Shown here one piece after another: positions 20,290 through 31,869 of a stretch of 64,000 nt of DNA (position 1 is the stretch's first letter; each line of letters starts with the position of its first letter). The stretch is from contig CM069869.1 of NCBI GenBank assembly GCA_036172665.1, positions 1,054,001 to 1,118,000 of the forward strand, in the 5' to 3' direction. A program made the translations under genes and the position numbers. This stretch comes from Prosopocoilus inquinatus. Taxonomy: Eukaryota; Arthropoda; Insecta; Coleoptera; Lucanidae. The notes beneath the pieces were generated by a model. It saw only the letters and a list, made by a program, of their open reading frames with translations, had not been told where the DNA came from and made no database searches.

Positions 20290-20860
20290 CGTACGTAATC
20301 TTAAAAAGAAAAAACGTTATTAATAATTCATAGATGTAGTTACACATCAATGAGTTAAACATGCAGAAACAAAAGTCGCGGACATAAAAACACTTCAATC
20401 AATAAACATGATTTGTCTCAATTAAGAGGTTAAGAGTACATCAGAGTTATGCTACACTGCACCCGTTATTATAACAGCAAAGTTCTCCGGGGTTCATAAA
20501 TCAACTCGCAGGTCAATGAAACCAGAATGTTTTGCAGCCGCTCCAGCAACGCTGATCCTCATTTCAGTGAACTCTCTTGCTAAACTCCGTTAGACCGACA
20601 GCATGCAAGTTACCTCCAGTTAACAACAAGAACTCTTTTGTTAACAAACGAGTCGAATTAATTCCTACGGGGGGGACATGTGCGCGTCCTCGTTCTGCTT
20701 TAATTTGCACCGCGTAATTGCATGATTTCATCATGACAATTTACTCTTAAATTACATACTAATCGCTGCCGGTCGTTCGGTTACCTTTCGTCGCTTAATT
20801 AATTTGATCGTTAAATTTAGGTGCGGTTAAAACTGTTTGAAATTAAATGTTTTCGAGGAA
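20290..20860. other. Gene-free block
   Basis: No recognisable coding or repeat features. Confidence 0.4.
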
Positions 20861-20867
20861 GAACATA

Positions 20868-21210
20868 CAGGGTGATGCACGGCCTTGATCAATGATTGTG
20901 AAAACTGGACAGATGATTAATAAATCTAGTCGTTTTTGAAAAAAAGATTGACAGAAAAAGCTTTTCCAGTAATTCAACGTTCACTGATCGTTTGGTATAA
21001 ATGGAATTTCGTTACTGAATCTTTTTTAAATATCTTGAAAGTGAGCGAATAAAAAATTCTCAAACTACGCAGACAGATACATCTTGAAGAGTACTTTAAG
21101 AAACCCAAATGGAATTTTGCTATAAAATAATTAGCGAAGCCAATATCTGAATAAAATTAAAATAACATGGGATTTCCTCTACAATGCGGTCATCAACGCA
21201 GCACCCTCTG
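20868..21210. mobile_element. Possible miniature Tc1/mariner-type element, 343 bp
   Basis: Ends CAGGGTGATGCACGG (left) and, read inward, CAGAGGGTGCTGCG (right), each next to TA. The TIRs are short and imperfect, so this could be coincidental. No coding frame. Confidence 0.35.
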
Positions 21211-21469
21211 TATGTAGACAAAAGTACTAGCTCAATTATTCTTATCATTTGGTTGATCTGTACGAGTATAAATTTCACGTGTAGTATTACTAATGTAATG
21301 ATACATTCCCTGCTATATTATTAAAACCATCGGGAAATATTAAAAAAGGGGAGGTAATTTTATATTCCGAGCGTGACAGGCAGACATGTTTTTATTAACA
21401 TCAACTTTGAAAGTACGGCGTAAACGTCTAATTTAATTCAAAAACTTCATATAATTTTTCGAAGCGAAC

Positions 21470-22600
21470 GCAAGTACAAGAAGAAATAATAGTTCTCTTC
21501 TTTACAAAGCATGACCGTGGTTCGTGATGTAAAATAAAATCGCATAAAAAACTTTATTCTTTCGCGCGTAATTAGAAGGTAAAGAAACACATTCAGTTTT
21601 GATTTCTGCACTTAAACGAATGGGGTTTTTAATTTAATATTAAAAAAGCAATTCAGAAAATCTGTTTTAACGAGAGTCTTCAAACGTAAACGATTTTTTA
21701 AATGATTTTATTTGCACGTTCTCCTCATCATGATTGCCTTTCTTTTTTATTTCACTCTTACAAACGTAGGTCGCCTCGTATCTGTGTCTCCTGAAGTGCC
21801 ATTTCTGGATCTCAAACCAACGAACTGCTTAGTTCAAAGAAAATAGCAGGTATATTTAGTGGGCCGTTAGACACGTTTTTTTTTTCGTCTTTCTTTCGGC
21901 GCCAGATTCGTTTCTTTCTGGGGGCACAACATTTTGTGTGAAGCTGTGGTAGCTGAGTGGCAAGCAGTCCGGCGAAACGAGCTTAAAACGACGTGGACTA
22001 TATTTCCTTTGTATAATTTTTCGGAGTAAATGGAAATACAAGAAGAAATAATAGTGCTCTTTATAAAGCATGACTGTGGTTCGTGATGTAAAATAAAATC
22101 ACATCAAAAACTATATTCTTTTGCGTGCAATTAGAAGGTAAAGAAACACATTTTAATTTAATATTAAAAAAGCAATTCAGAAAATCTGTTTTAACGAGAG
22201 CCTTCAACGTAAACAATTTCTTAATTCATTGCATTTGCAACTTGCACGTTCACCTCATCATGATTGCCTATCTTTTTTATCTCTCTCTTACAAACATGAG
22301 TCGTCTCGTATCTGTGTCTTTTGAAGTGCCTTTTCCGGACTTCAACCAACGAACTGCTTAGTTCGAAAAAATAGCAGGTATGTCTATTTGACCATTAACT
22401 AACCATGTTTTACGACGCTTTTTTCTTCTTTCTTTCGGCGACAGATTCGTTTCTTTAGGGGGGGCATGACATTTTCTGTGAAGCTTTGAGGTTTATGCTG
22501 GGACCGCATTCCTAACTTATAGCAGTGTTGCCAATCAACCCGATCAAAAATTACTTGTTCGGCGTAAAATATTTCCCTAAAATTCCCTAAATTAATCATC
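21470..22600 (+). repeat. Two tandem copies of a roughly 560-bp unit
   Basis: ACAAGAAGAAATAATAGT at 21476 recurs at 22038. In both it is followed by GTGGTTCGTGATGTAAAATA, AATATTAAAAAAGCAATTCA, CATCATGATTGCC, CGTATCTGTGTCT and TTTCTTTCGGCG. A short third piece lies at 22655-22705 and a further diverged copy at 24600-25075. Non-coding; origin unknown. Confidence 0.7.
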
Positions 22601-22799
22601 AGGGAAATTCAAATAGCAGGTTAAAGTGAAAAACGTGATTGAAAATTTGTTTTAACGAGAGCCTCATCTTTCTTTCTTTCGGCGACAGATTCGTTTCTTC
22701 ATTTTAACATAAATATATAAAAATTCTCAGCAACTAACTCTTAAAACAAACGAAAGAAAAATATTAATATAATCCAATCTTGAACTTTGATGTACTTTA

Positions 22800-23760
22800 C
22801 AGCAATCAGAAGCAATGTTGCCAACTCATCAAGTTCGTGCTTTTTTTTTAAGAAAGAAAATCGAATTTTGACGTTAATTTTGTAATTTTGTCTAACGAAT
22901 GTAACACGATCATCACATGTTCAATGACTATGGTTGAAATTCATCCTCAAATATTTCCGTTCTTTTTTCAATTTTTTCTTGCGATCTTCATTTGTTTTCG
23001 TCTACAAATATTTCCGTCCGTTTTTCAATTTTTCCTTGCGATCTTCATTTGTTTTCGACTTTAAACATTTCCGTCTCTTTTTAATTTTTTTGTCCTTGCT
23101 GCCGTTATTGTTCGAAAGAGGACCGTCTCGGAGTAGTTTTGAATTAATGATTTGTTTTTCATTTCTTTTATTTGTTTATCTCCTGAAATTATTTCTTTTC
23201 CTTTCGTAAATATTGCAATCTTCATTTGCTTTTCTTTGTGGTTTTCCGGCATGTAATTTACGACGGCGATTTTCCGTTTTTCCTTTTCGTTCTGAAATTA
23301 ATTCAAATTGCATTTCTTTTTTCTTCGCGAATAATTACAGCCGTCTTTTGTTTTATCCGGCTTTCTTCACAAATTTTCATTTCGAAAATAAGTATTATGA
23401 TAGCGATTTGTTTTTGTTTGTTGGTTGGTTATTATTCGTCTAGATTGTTCGTTATTATTATTTGTTTTTAATTTTAAATCCACAATTCTTTCGAGTTCTT
23501 TTCTTTTACCTATACAATGTACGATCGTCGTTTGTTTTTCTTATTTTTGTTTCTTTTTTCCTTTGCAGTGAGTTTTTCGTTTGCCAAAAACGTTTTTCGT
23601 CTTCCTTTTAAATTTTTCACTGCTTTCGGAAATCAAATAATTAAAATTTCTTTGGAATTTGTTACTAATTACATTTTTTTGGGAATTTTAAATCTGATTT
23701 TTTAAATTTAAATGTTTGATTTATATTCTTTAAAAGTCCAAAATATGTTTAACAGAAAAA
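22800..23760. repeat. T-rich strand-asymmetric block
   Basis: Repeated TTGCGATCTTCATTTGTTTT and CGTCTTTTGTTTT words. Near 22959-23080 a roughly 60-bp unit (CAATTTTTTCTTGCGATCTT / CAATTTTTCCTTGCGATCTT) occurs at least twice in tandem. Resembles 14430-15086. The Phe/Leu-rich open frames here are by-products of T-richness. Confidence 0.5.
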
Positions 23761-24082
23761 TATCATATTTTTGTATTATAATCTTTAAGCTGAAATTGTA
23801 CGTCGTACCAACTGCTAAATAATTGTAGGATTACGATTATTATAGTACGGTTGGCTGGAAGATAGTTGGCCAAATGCCCCAAATTCTATAGAGCGGACAA
23901 TGCTGTTTGTTGGCAGGCGCGTATGCCATAGCATACTTCACCTGAGCGCTACCATTTGTTACCGTTCAAATTATATCTAGTCTCGAGACGCCCTGTATAA
24001 ACGAAATGCTTAGTGAAGGCACACCTTTGTTCCAACCAGTTCTATTTTTAACCGTGATTTTTTTTTAAACCGAAATTTTAAA
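23761..24082. other. Gene-free block
   Basis: No gene or clear repeat recognised. Confidence 0.35.
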
Positions 24083-24240
24083 CATATAAAATAGCGACAT
24101 CTTACTATCGCTTTTTGACCTAACATTGCAGTAGGATAGACAAATTGAAGCGGGATTTGCTCCTAATGAGTCCCCCATGCAAGGCGGCCAAGCTTGCTGT
24201 CAAAGCATAATGAAAGATTTTAGAAAAATTTTAACATCCA
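24083..24240 (+). mobile_element. PLE-2 LTR fragment, inverted relative to the 18-kb copy
   Basis: CATATAAAATAGCGACATCT, CATTGCAGTAGGATAGACAA and CTCCTAATGAGTCCCCCATG match, in inverse orientation, the right part of the 18-kb relic and the left arm of the 38-kb palindrome. The hammerhead portion is not present. Confidence 0.55.
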
Positions 24241-24595
24241 CGTTTTGCTCATACGATTGTTTCTTTCCTTCCTGTGGCGGGTTTTCCTTAAAGTTTGTGT
24301 TTGGGAAATTGCTTTAAAAGGATTTACGAAGGGAAGTTAGGATAATTGTTGGAATTATTTTCCTCGGCATTTGGGGGGCCGACGTTTTTTTTAGCGAGGC
24401 GCCCGCGATTGCGAACTATGTTTATGACCGGTTCGAGCCTGGCAAACGACCCCTGATATTTTGATCTCATTGGCTGATGCTTACCTAATATTTTTCAGTG
24501 ATTGGATTCGCCGCTTTGTTCTTTTTTCTTTTCTTTTGACCATTTTCTTTTACCTGACACTACGAACGATTTTTAAAACTTCCATTCTTGAAGTA
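24241..24595. other. Gene-free block
   Basis: A GC-rich patch near 24370-24440 (GAGGCGCCCGCGATTGCGAA) resembles one at 55110 (GAGGCGACGCGCGGTTGCGA); both may belong to one old element. Confidence 0.35.
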
Positions 24596-24599
24596 GGTG

Positions 24600-25075
24600 A
24601 GGGATTTTTAATTTAATATTAAAAAAGCAATTCAGGAAACCCGTTTTAACGAGAGCCTTCGATGCAAACGATTTTTTTAAATCATTTTATTTGCAATTTG
24701 CACATTTATCTCATCATGATTCCATTTGTTTTTTATTTCACTCTTACAAACGTAAATCGTCTTGTATCTGTGTCTTTTGAAGTGTCATTTCCGGACCTCA
24801 AACCTGCGACCTGCTAATTTTCTTTCTCTGTTTCGGCGACAGATTCGTTTCTCTATGGGTGCACGACTTTTTGTCTGAAGCTGTGCCAACTGGTCGTAAA
24901 CCTATCGTTTGGAGGTTTACCATGGAACCACATTCCTAACTTACAGTTTTATTCAGACCATTCGGCGAGCCCATTTCACGTATTGGAAGAGGGATACAAG
25001 AAGAAATCATAGTTCTTCTCTTTTTAAAGCATGATCGTGGTTCGTGATGTAAAATGAAATCACATATAGGTAAAT
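24600..25075 (+). repeat. Diverged copy of the 560-bp unit of 21.5-22.6 kb
   Basis: Shares AATATTAAAAAAGCAATTCA, CGTATCTGTGTCTTTTGAAG, GCGACAGATTCGTTTCT and ATGATCGTGGTTCGTGATGT in the same order. Confidence 0.6.
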
Positions 25076-26790
25076 AACCAGCAGTGGTTAGAAGTGATCT
25101 AATTTCTGTGGGAATATCCAGATGTTCGCTTTACCTTACGTAACACTGGACGTGTAGTTCGGGGAAAATCCTTATAACTTATATCATGCGGGCAGCTAAT
25201 ATTAAACAACTATGTACTTCTTGCTATTGAGACAGTTGTATGGCGATGTTTCTGCTTGCATGAGTCATAACTCCCCTTTCTGTTACAATACTGAATCGCG
25301 TTATAAATGATTCGAGTATATGATCTTTGTCGGCATAAAAATTTTCATCTACGTGCAAATTTTATTTTATTAATTTTTCTATTTAATATAGCTGCTTTTT
25401 CCAAGGCAACCTCGGAACCTTCCGTTGATTACGAATTTAACGCTCCGCGCCATTAACACGGGGGCGCAAAATTAAGGGTCGCGACGGGTCGCCGCCTGCC
25501 CCGGAACATCTCCGGGCAACGAAACAATGCGAAAGAGAATAAAATAATTTTTCCGTTTGCGCTTTGTGTACGGCTGCTGCGAAATACGGGGGAAAATTTG
25601 AATTGGACCTAATTTTAATTATGTATTTTCCGTAAATATTTTTCTCAGGGGCTTATACCTCCTCCATATTTACAACTTGTTGATTTGGACCTTTGTGAAT
25701 TACCGGAGGAGAAAATGAAAAATATCTCGTCCGTTCCGGCTTCTGCCTGCTGTGCTGTGCTGCGCTGCTGTTTTACAAGATTTGCTCTTTTGTTGTCGGC
25801 GTAGGAAATAAATGCCTTAAATTCGCCAAAAATATTCTGCGTGATGATGAAATTCTCGAAATGCCATTTAAAACGAAGCTGCTGCCGAACAATTTGATGA
25901 TCGTAGTGGCATCATTCAGTTCATACTTTACTCATACAATCTCTTAAATGAATTTAACATTTAATACTCCTAGCTTTTATCTTTGATAAAGAGAAACTCG
26001 TAGTCTCTGTCTTTAAACGGGAGAAAAGACAAACAAACGCTCGTATTTTCTTGACTTGCGACAATTTTTTTTTTTCAAAATGCGAATAAATCCGCGCGTA
26101 CTTAATACTTGAATATTCTTAAGTGCACATAAAACTTTTTTAATCCAGTCTCTTAAATTCTTTTGCTGTTATTGCCAATGCAATAACTTTTTTCTTGCAG
26201 AAAGAAACACATGTGGTTTTAGGTAAATACGCTGCTACCAACCGAAAATTTTTACGTTACACCCCTAGACACTAAGGTACTTTGTGGCAGTTACACCTTG
26301 CGTTGTTTTCTCGACAGCTGTCCCGAAGCTAAGCTCTGAAGGAAATGAGGCAGTCTTTGAAAGACGTTTCAATAAGACCGCCAGAGAAATAATCCCAGCT
26401 GAAGGTCGCAGTGTGAAGCTGCTTCCCAAGGCCCCACGGCGTGCGCTGGCGTTCTTGACCGTCCAGGAGATTTGTTACAACTTGTGCGTTCAGCATAGGG
26501 TCAGACAGAAATACAACTTAGTAACGCAGAAAATCTCTTTTGTTTCGAACGCGTAATACAATTAACATGTAGCCCATAAGGGTAAAACACGTCACAAACG
26601 GCGGTAATTCACAACTAAATTCGATAACTTACTTTACAGTAGGACGCGGAAGATCAGTACAGATCGAACAGCTGGACCTTGAATCCCAAAACGATAATCA
26701 CTGACAATCAACTTAAACTAAACAAAATAACTGGCGGCTGTATTTTTACTAACTAATGCACTGTGATGTGCTGAAATTATTATTATTAGT
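25076..26790. other. Gene-free block
   Basis: Mostly unique AT-rich DNA. Local GC islands lie at 25440-25510 and around 25740-25770 (GCTGTGCTGTGCTGCGCTGC). A 90-codon frame at 26284-26556 is not recognised and is not called. Confidence 0.4.
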
Positions 26791-26799
26791 GGATCCCTC

Positions 26800-26945
26800 G
26801 AGCATCGTCTGTACAGCTGTCTCAGCCCTATTTGGGGCCTCGTCATTATACATTGACAGCACGCATCACCAACTTGTGCGGGATTATTTTATTATGTAGC
26901 AAACTGTCTTCAATTTGTCAATCCTAATGCACTGCCAGATTAAAA
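26800..26945 (-). mobile_element. PLE-2 LTR relic with decayed hammerhead
   Basis: On the minus strand ATGACGA, GGCCCC..AGGGCT, GAGAC, AGCTGTA and CAGACG occupy the hammerhead layout but break the core (CTGACGA to ATGACGA, GAAAC to GAGAC). They are followed on the plus strand by TTATTATGTAGCAAACTGTC and TTGTCAATCCTAATGCACTG, matching the 18-kb copy. Probably not a working ribozyme. Confidence 0.5.
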
Positions 26946-27627
26946 TCTTACACTTAATCTTTCTAAATTGTTTACATTTAAAAGGGCGAAATAAAAGTAA
27001 AGTTGTCCCGAAGTGGTCGAGTAAGACACGTTCATCCTTTCTTTTCTCGCCCTCGGAAACGAATTGCGTGACGTCATTCCACGGGCGTGCTTCGCGTCAG
27101 TGGCGGAATCCGATGTTTACTTCACCGACGAATTCGGCGGGAGGGTTGTTTAGCGTGCTGCGATAGCATAAAACCAGGAGAGTTCTTTTTTTTAGTGTTT
27201 ATTTACATTGCAGTCGTCTCATTATTTTTTCAAATTTTAGTATTTTTGTTAACTGTTTATTAAATTTTATTTGGCTCTGTTCAGAGAGCGAATTCACCTA
27301 AATTTTACAGCTTTTCTCTTTAGTATTCTGGCTGTTTCGTTTTCTTTTTTACTTCCATTTAGACCAGTACGTTTCACGCCTCTAATTGATGACCTTCGTG
27401 TTCGATGTTAGGTAAGCAACGCGAGAGTACTCACGCAGATGCGCCTATGCTCTTTGGTTTGGGCCGTGTAAATTTGAATATATTTGAGGTTTCTGCGGTC
27501 GTTAACCCTATTTGGAATTGCGCATATATAACTTTTTTTTTCTATTTGTGTGCTTTATTAATAAACGTTCTATTTTTGGCCGAACTTAAAGTTGTGTTTT
27601 CCATTTATATTCGGTCCAGTTATAGAT

Positions 27628-27665
27628 TCAAAACTTACAATTTTCATCGGACAAGAGTCAACTGC
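27628..27665 (+). repeat. Isolated copy of the compact-PLE tail
   Basis: AAACTTACAATTTTCATCGG then ACAAGAGTCAACT matches the tail that follows the right LTR of compact PLE copy 2 (ACTTACAATTTTCATCGGAC then AAGAACAAACTTC). The sequence to its left is not the known LTR. Confidence 0.45.
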
Positions 27666-27751
27666 TCTTATCAATTTCATTTGGGGGTATATCAGCGGAC
27701 GGTAAAGTGGGTCCTGGGTACTTGTACCTTCGTGCTTCATACACGGATATA

Positions 27752-28637
27752 CAGGGTGTTCTTTTACTGTGTGCAAATATTTAAACCTGTAATATATCAC
27801 CATAAATGAATTGAACTCATATCTTCTTAACACAAATTGAATAGTTTTCGAGAAAAATGCATTGGCAGATTTTCACTAAACCGCTTGAGAACTGCTGGCA
27901 CAGCTAAAAGTGGAACGTGGCCGCCGCTTCAATTAAGACCCGCAGCCGAAGTAGGCCAGGGTCGGTGCGCTACATCTCTCTTGAGCACGATCGACGTAAC
28001 CTAGCCGCTCCGATCACAGCTGATCGATCAAAACGTTTACAATTTAAATTAACTTAACTGCAAGTAATTCAAGCAGCTGCGGTTCGTAATTGCCGAACAA
28101 ATTAAAAGCGAAGTACAAACAAACTGTAATTTCTCATTCCATATTATTCTTATTAGACTTATAAAAAATTTACTTTTTTTCCATGGACCGTAAGTAGTAA
28201 TACTTTCATAGCGAGCGGAGAGATTACAGTAAAAGTTTATTTACGTAAAAGGGTGAAGGAAGAACGTTTTTAACGCGCTCGCCTAATGGTGCATAAATTT
28301 TAAACTTATTCGTCGATAGTTGATATCGTAAAACGTATTACTTCGCTCAGTAAATTAAAATTTTAAATGAAATAATTAATAAACGATATCGGTGATTATT
28401 ATTACGAAACGCTACGAAATGGGTTTGACTGCGGAACTCAGCAAGGGTCGGTGTGTAGGAAGGCGTTGCGACCTTGCAAGTATTTCTCTCTCGCATACAT
28501 CAACGGTTCCAAACAAGTGGAACTTCCAAAATTTTTTGGCTATAGTACGGTAACTACCGGAAAATACGCACAGTAAGTAGCATTTCATGTACTTATACTG
28601 AGGTTTATTTATTTGCACACGGTAAAAGAACACCCTG
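27752..28637. mobile_element. Non-autonomous TA-flanked element with CAGGGTGTTC ends, 886 bp
   Basis: Left TIR CAGGGTGTTCTTTTACTGTG then TGCAAATA; the right end read inward is CAGGGTGTTCTTTTACCGTG then TGCAAATA. TA on both sides. The interior has no full transposase. The interior and right end are shared with 46078-47205 (AGAAAAATGCATTG, ACTCAGTAAATTAAAATTTT, TTACGAAACGCTACGAAATG). TA target and CAGGG ends fit Tc1/mariner-type elements mobilised in trans. Confidence 0.75.
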
Positions 28638-30490
28638 TATTTATTATCCCCGTCGAGAATTGTTGTTTACTTGTGGATTGCGTAACATTTGCTGGATGGC
28701 GCTCTCAATCGTAATATTTTCTGAATCCCCCATGCCCTGTGTCCACTGAGTGGGCACAGCTACTCTTCACGCCGTAGTCTTCGAGGGAGACTTGCTTCTA
28801 GAGGCACGGTAAGTTACGGTTAGCGCAGTTCCACAAACTGGGGAGTCAAACGTAACAAAACAAAATGAATTTATAAATGTAACGAAAAGGAAAAAAAAAA
28901 AGGATTTTCGAATCGATTTAATTGGAAACGTAGCACACCGTGAAAAGCAATTGCTCTCCTCCGCGGGTATAAAACTTGGGAAACAATTGAATTTTTAATT
29001 AAATATAAACTAAGATTTGACTTCAAGAGGAAACGATCCGGTATCGAGATTAGATGCACGCTTTCTTAAGCTTTAGGACCCATGAAGAAAAGCAGTTCAC
29101 ATGTCACAGGTTTATATGGACTCCGGTCGTACATGTTCGCCGCGATAAAATCAGGGCGTCTGTTCAGCACACTTTTCCCCGCGCTAGATGGAACTGCAAT
29201 TCAGATTTGCATTGTTTTTCGTACTACGACATAACTCTGTTAGAACTTTCCAGTTTGTCAGTATTGCTGGTGTCGGCAGTTTTAGTTTCACAGCTGCGCG
29301 CAATAACTTCAAACATCATTGTAACATGAAACTCTTCGTAGTCAGCACACGAAGGTATCGTGTTGTTTACGTTTGCAAAAATATGCTGGCGTCGCAATTC
29401 TAAATAAAAGCTTTGTCACTGACTGGGAGATTAAATGAAAATAAATATTTTCTTCTTCTTCGTAGCGATGGGAAATTCAAATCCTTACGCAATATTAGTT
29501 GCGCGCTAATCACAACAACCAATGCGACACGAACATTTTTGTGACTTGTATGAGATCACACTTGTTTGTTAATGGATTCATTCAGACCGTCGCACAGTGC
29601 GTCGAGCTATGGACAAAAATCGAAAATACAATATTTTTTTAAGGGACAAAAAGATTTCATTACTCGACAATTAATATCTAAATCGTAAATAAAATCCCTA
29701 TTTCTTTGATTTCTCTGTTTTTTATAACTATTTGTGATATAGTTTTTGAAAGTTCAGGGGCCCTTTGCCATAGTGACATTTACGATTCTATGAATGTTAC
29801 CTTACATAATCAACTGAAAAAAAATCTAAATAATTTTGACTATTAATCCTAACAATCGAGTCTTCTAGTACAGATATGAATAATTTCAAATTAATTTGTG
29901 GGGACATTTTAACATTAAAACTGCAAATAAAAATTATCTTATTTCAAGAATTAAAAGTAAAGTTTAATCGAATATTACAAAAATACGTAAAAAAACGTAA
30001 CGAATATTTTTTTAAAATCTGATTTCTTCATCCACGCGTTTTACGAAAATAAAAAATTCTCCTGCTACTACATGCTAATACGCTGGTAATTCAACGAAAA
30101 ATTTGTTTTAGCAACGTTTCTCATATCACCAATAGACAAATTTTCGACAAGTGAATTTCCCATCAAGGAAACATCAAAATCGATACAATCAAATGTATAA
30201 GACACATTTTAAAACATCTAAATATATCAAAATGTCTGGATAGTGTAAACAGAGAATTAATTCAAGCTTGTTCTTATTTCTACGTGAATTGTAGTAGATT
30301 TTGGATGCAATGTTTTCGAAATCGAATTTTATTCACAATGCGTTACAATATTTTTTTAGAAAGGCAATTTAATTTAGTATAAAATTTGTTTAGTTTGGTG
30401 AAGAAAGACCTACGGAGCTTCCTGCATCGAGTGGAGGCGAAGAACCATCTTTCAAGAAAATAAACAAGAAGGAAAGGGCACAATTACGTT
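28638..30490. other. Gene-free block
   Basis: No gene recognised. Low-complexity AT-rich DNA becomes dominant after 29600. Confidence 0.4.
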
Positions 30491-30494
30491 TCTC

Positions 30495-31040
30495 TATTAA
30501 ATCTCGAGGAAATATTGCCATTTATGAGTGATTCCGAGAACATAAGTTCGCTACTAAAACTGCTTAGCGCTGAAATGAACTATAGGTATACATAATTACT
30601 ATTAAAAAAGAAAACTTCAAAATATAATTTTTATCTAATGAAAATTTAACTTTATTAATCCTTAATTTATTTTCAATATCTAATAGATATCCAACGCTAA
30701 TGATTTGTTAATGAAAATGTTTTAGCTTCTAGTGTTACTTATTTTTTTTTTAATTCGGCAAAATACTATTGAATATTAAAAAACGTAAGGCACGTTTTTG
30801 CAAAAATCAGCTAAAAATCATTAGCCGATATTCAACAGTTCCCAAGATATTGATTAAATGTTGAAAATAAATGGAAGTATTAGTGGAGTTAAATTTTCAT
30901 TAGATAAAAATAATAATTGGAAATTTTTTGCTTGAACTTTAGCAATTAATAAATTTCAGTTGTAAAAACTCCTTGTAGTGAATTTACGTTCTCGGATTAC
31001 TTATAAATGCCAATACTTTAATGAAATTTAATAAATCTAA
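30495..31040. repeat. Long fold-back element, arms about 200 bp
   Basis: Left-arm blocks ATATTGCCATTTATGAGTGA, TTCCGAGAACATAAGTTC and ATTTTTATCTAATGAAAATT are inverted in the right arm (AATTTTCATTAGATAAAAAT, GTTCTCGGATTACTTATAAA, TGCCAATACTTT). They occur in mirrored order around a centre near 30770. The arms are diverged. No coding and no clear target duplication. Confidence 0.65.
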
Positions 31041-31315
31041 TTTTTTCAGAAGTTGGATTATACTTTAGCTATTTAGTTGTGTCAAAATATATAGGGCGTT
31101 CCATTTAATTTTCTTATAAAATTTAAACTTTTAAATTTCAATTGTTTCTATGCAAACATACAGCCGTGCGCACCTTAAGTGCTACAATTTGACATTCCTG
31201 TGAGCCTTGTAGCATAAGGTCTTAGGATGAAGATTGCCTGTAGTTGATGCATTTTAGTTGCGCATAACTGTACATCGAAAATGTTACGTTTACTCATAGG
31301 GAATATTCTACACGA

Positions 31316-31354
31316 GACTAAATGTAACTAAATATAAATTAGTTACATTTAGTC
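31316..31354. repeat. Perfect 16-bp hairpin
   Basis: GACTAAATGTAACTAA (31316-31331) and TTAGTTACATTTAGTC (31339-31354) are exact inverses around a 7-base loop. Confidence 0.8.
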
Positions 31355-31869
31355 TACATTTTAGCTCTTTAATTCAATGGAAGAGCTGTAGATTTCGAAT
31401 TAGGGCTACAGTTGTAAGTTTGTAAGAGCTTTATCGAAATTGGTATATTCCATTTAAAAAAGTATAAGTTTGGTAGATGACTCACTTATGGAACATGCTG
31501 TACATGTGAAAATAATTTTCTGATATAGAGCTAATTATAGACAATAACTTTTGTACAAGACATGTTCTTTTATAATTAATAGTTAAGATGCTGTTGAAGA
31601 AATCAATACTAATGACACACCCCGTATATTCTAGTGATACTATTCTAAAATGCGTTCAATTAAATCCGTTATCGAGATGGCTTGGAACTTGCTTTTATTT
31701 TATACCGGCATGTCGTAGCTTAGTACGTATATTGAATAACTGCGAACTGTCAGCGGTGTTTACTGTCAAAGGTTTTGTTTACATTTTCGAAGTATTGTGT
31801 TCCGTTATTTGCGTTGTTGCTTTAATTCCTTTAAAAAAACAGTTCTTTTGGGAACTAAACTGCCGAGAA

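Noticed and set aside
21945..22000. tRNA-like A box (TAGCTGAGTGGC) suggesting a tRNA gene or SINE
   Set aside because: No B box at the right distance and no cloverleaf could be drawn; it sits inside the 560-bp tandem unit.
22934..23471. Hydrophobic open frames of 76-91 codons
   Set aside because: Same explanation: T-rich repeat block, frames overlap one another.
24425..24455. B-box-like GGTTCGAGCC
   Set aside because: No matching A box upstream and no tRNA fold.
26284..26556. 90-codon frame on plus strand
   Set aside because: Composition is acceptable but no family is recognised and the first codon is not ATG.
31090..31630. Element with TATAGGGCGTTCC / ACACCCCGTATA ends
   Set aside because: The two ends do not form a convincing inverted repeat.
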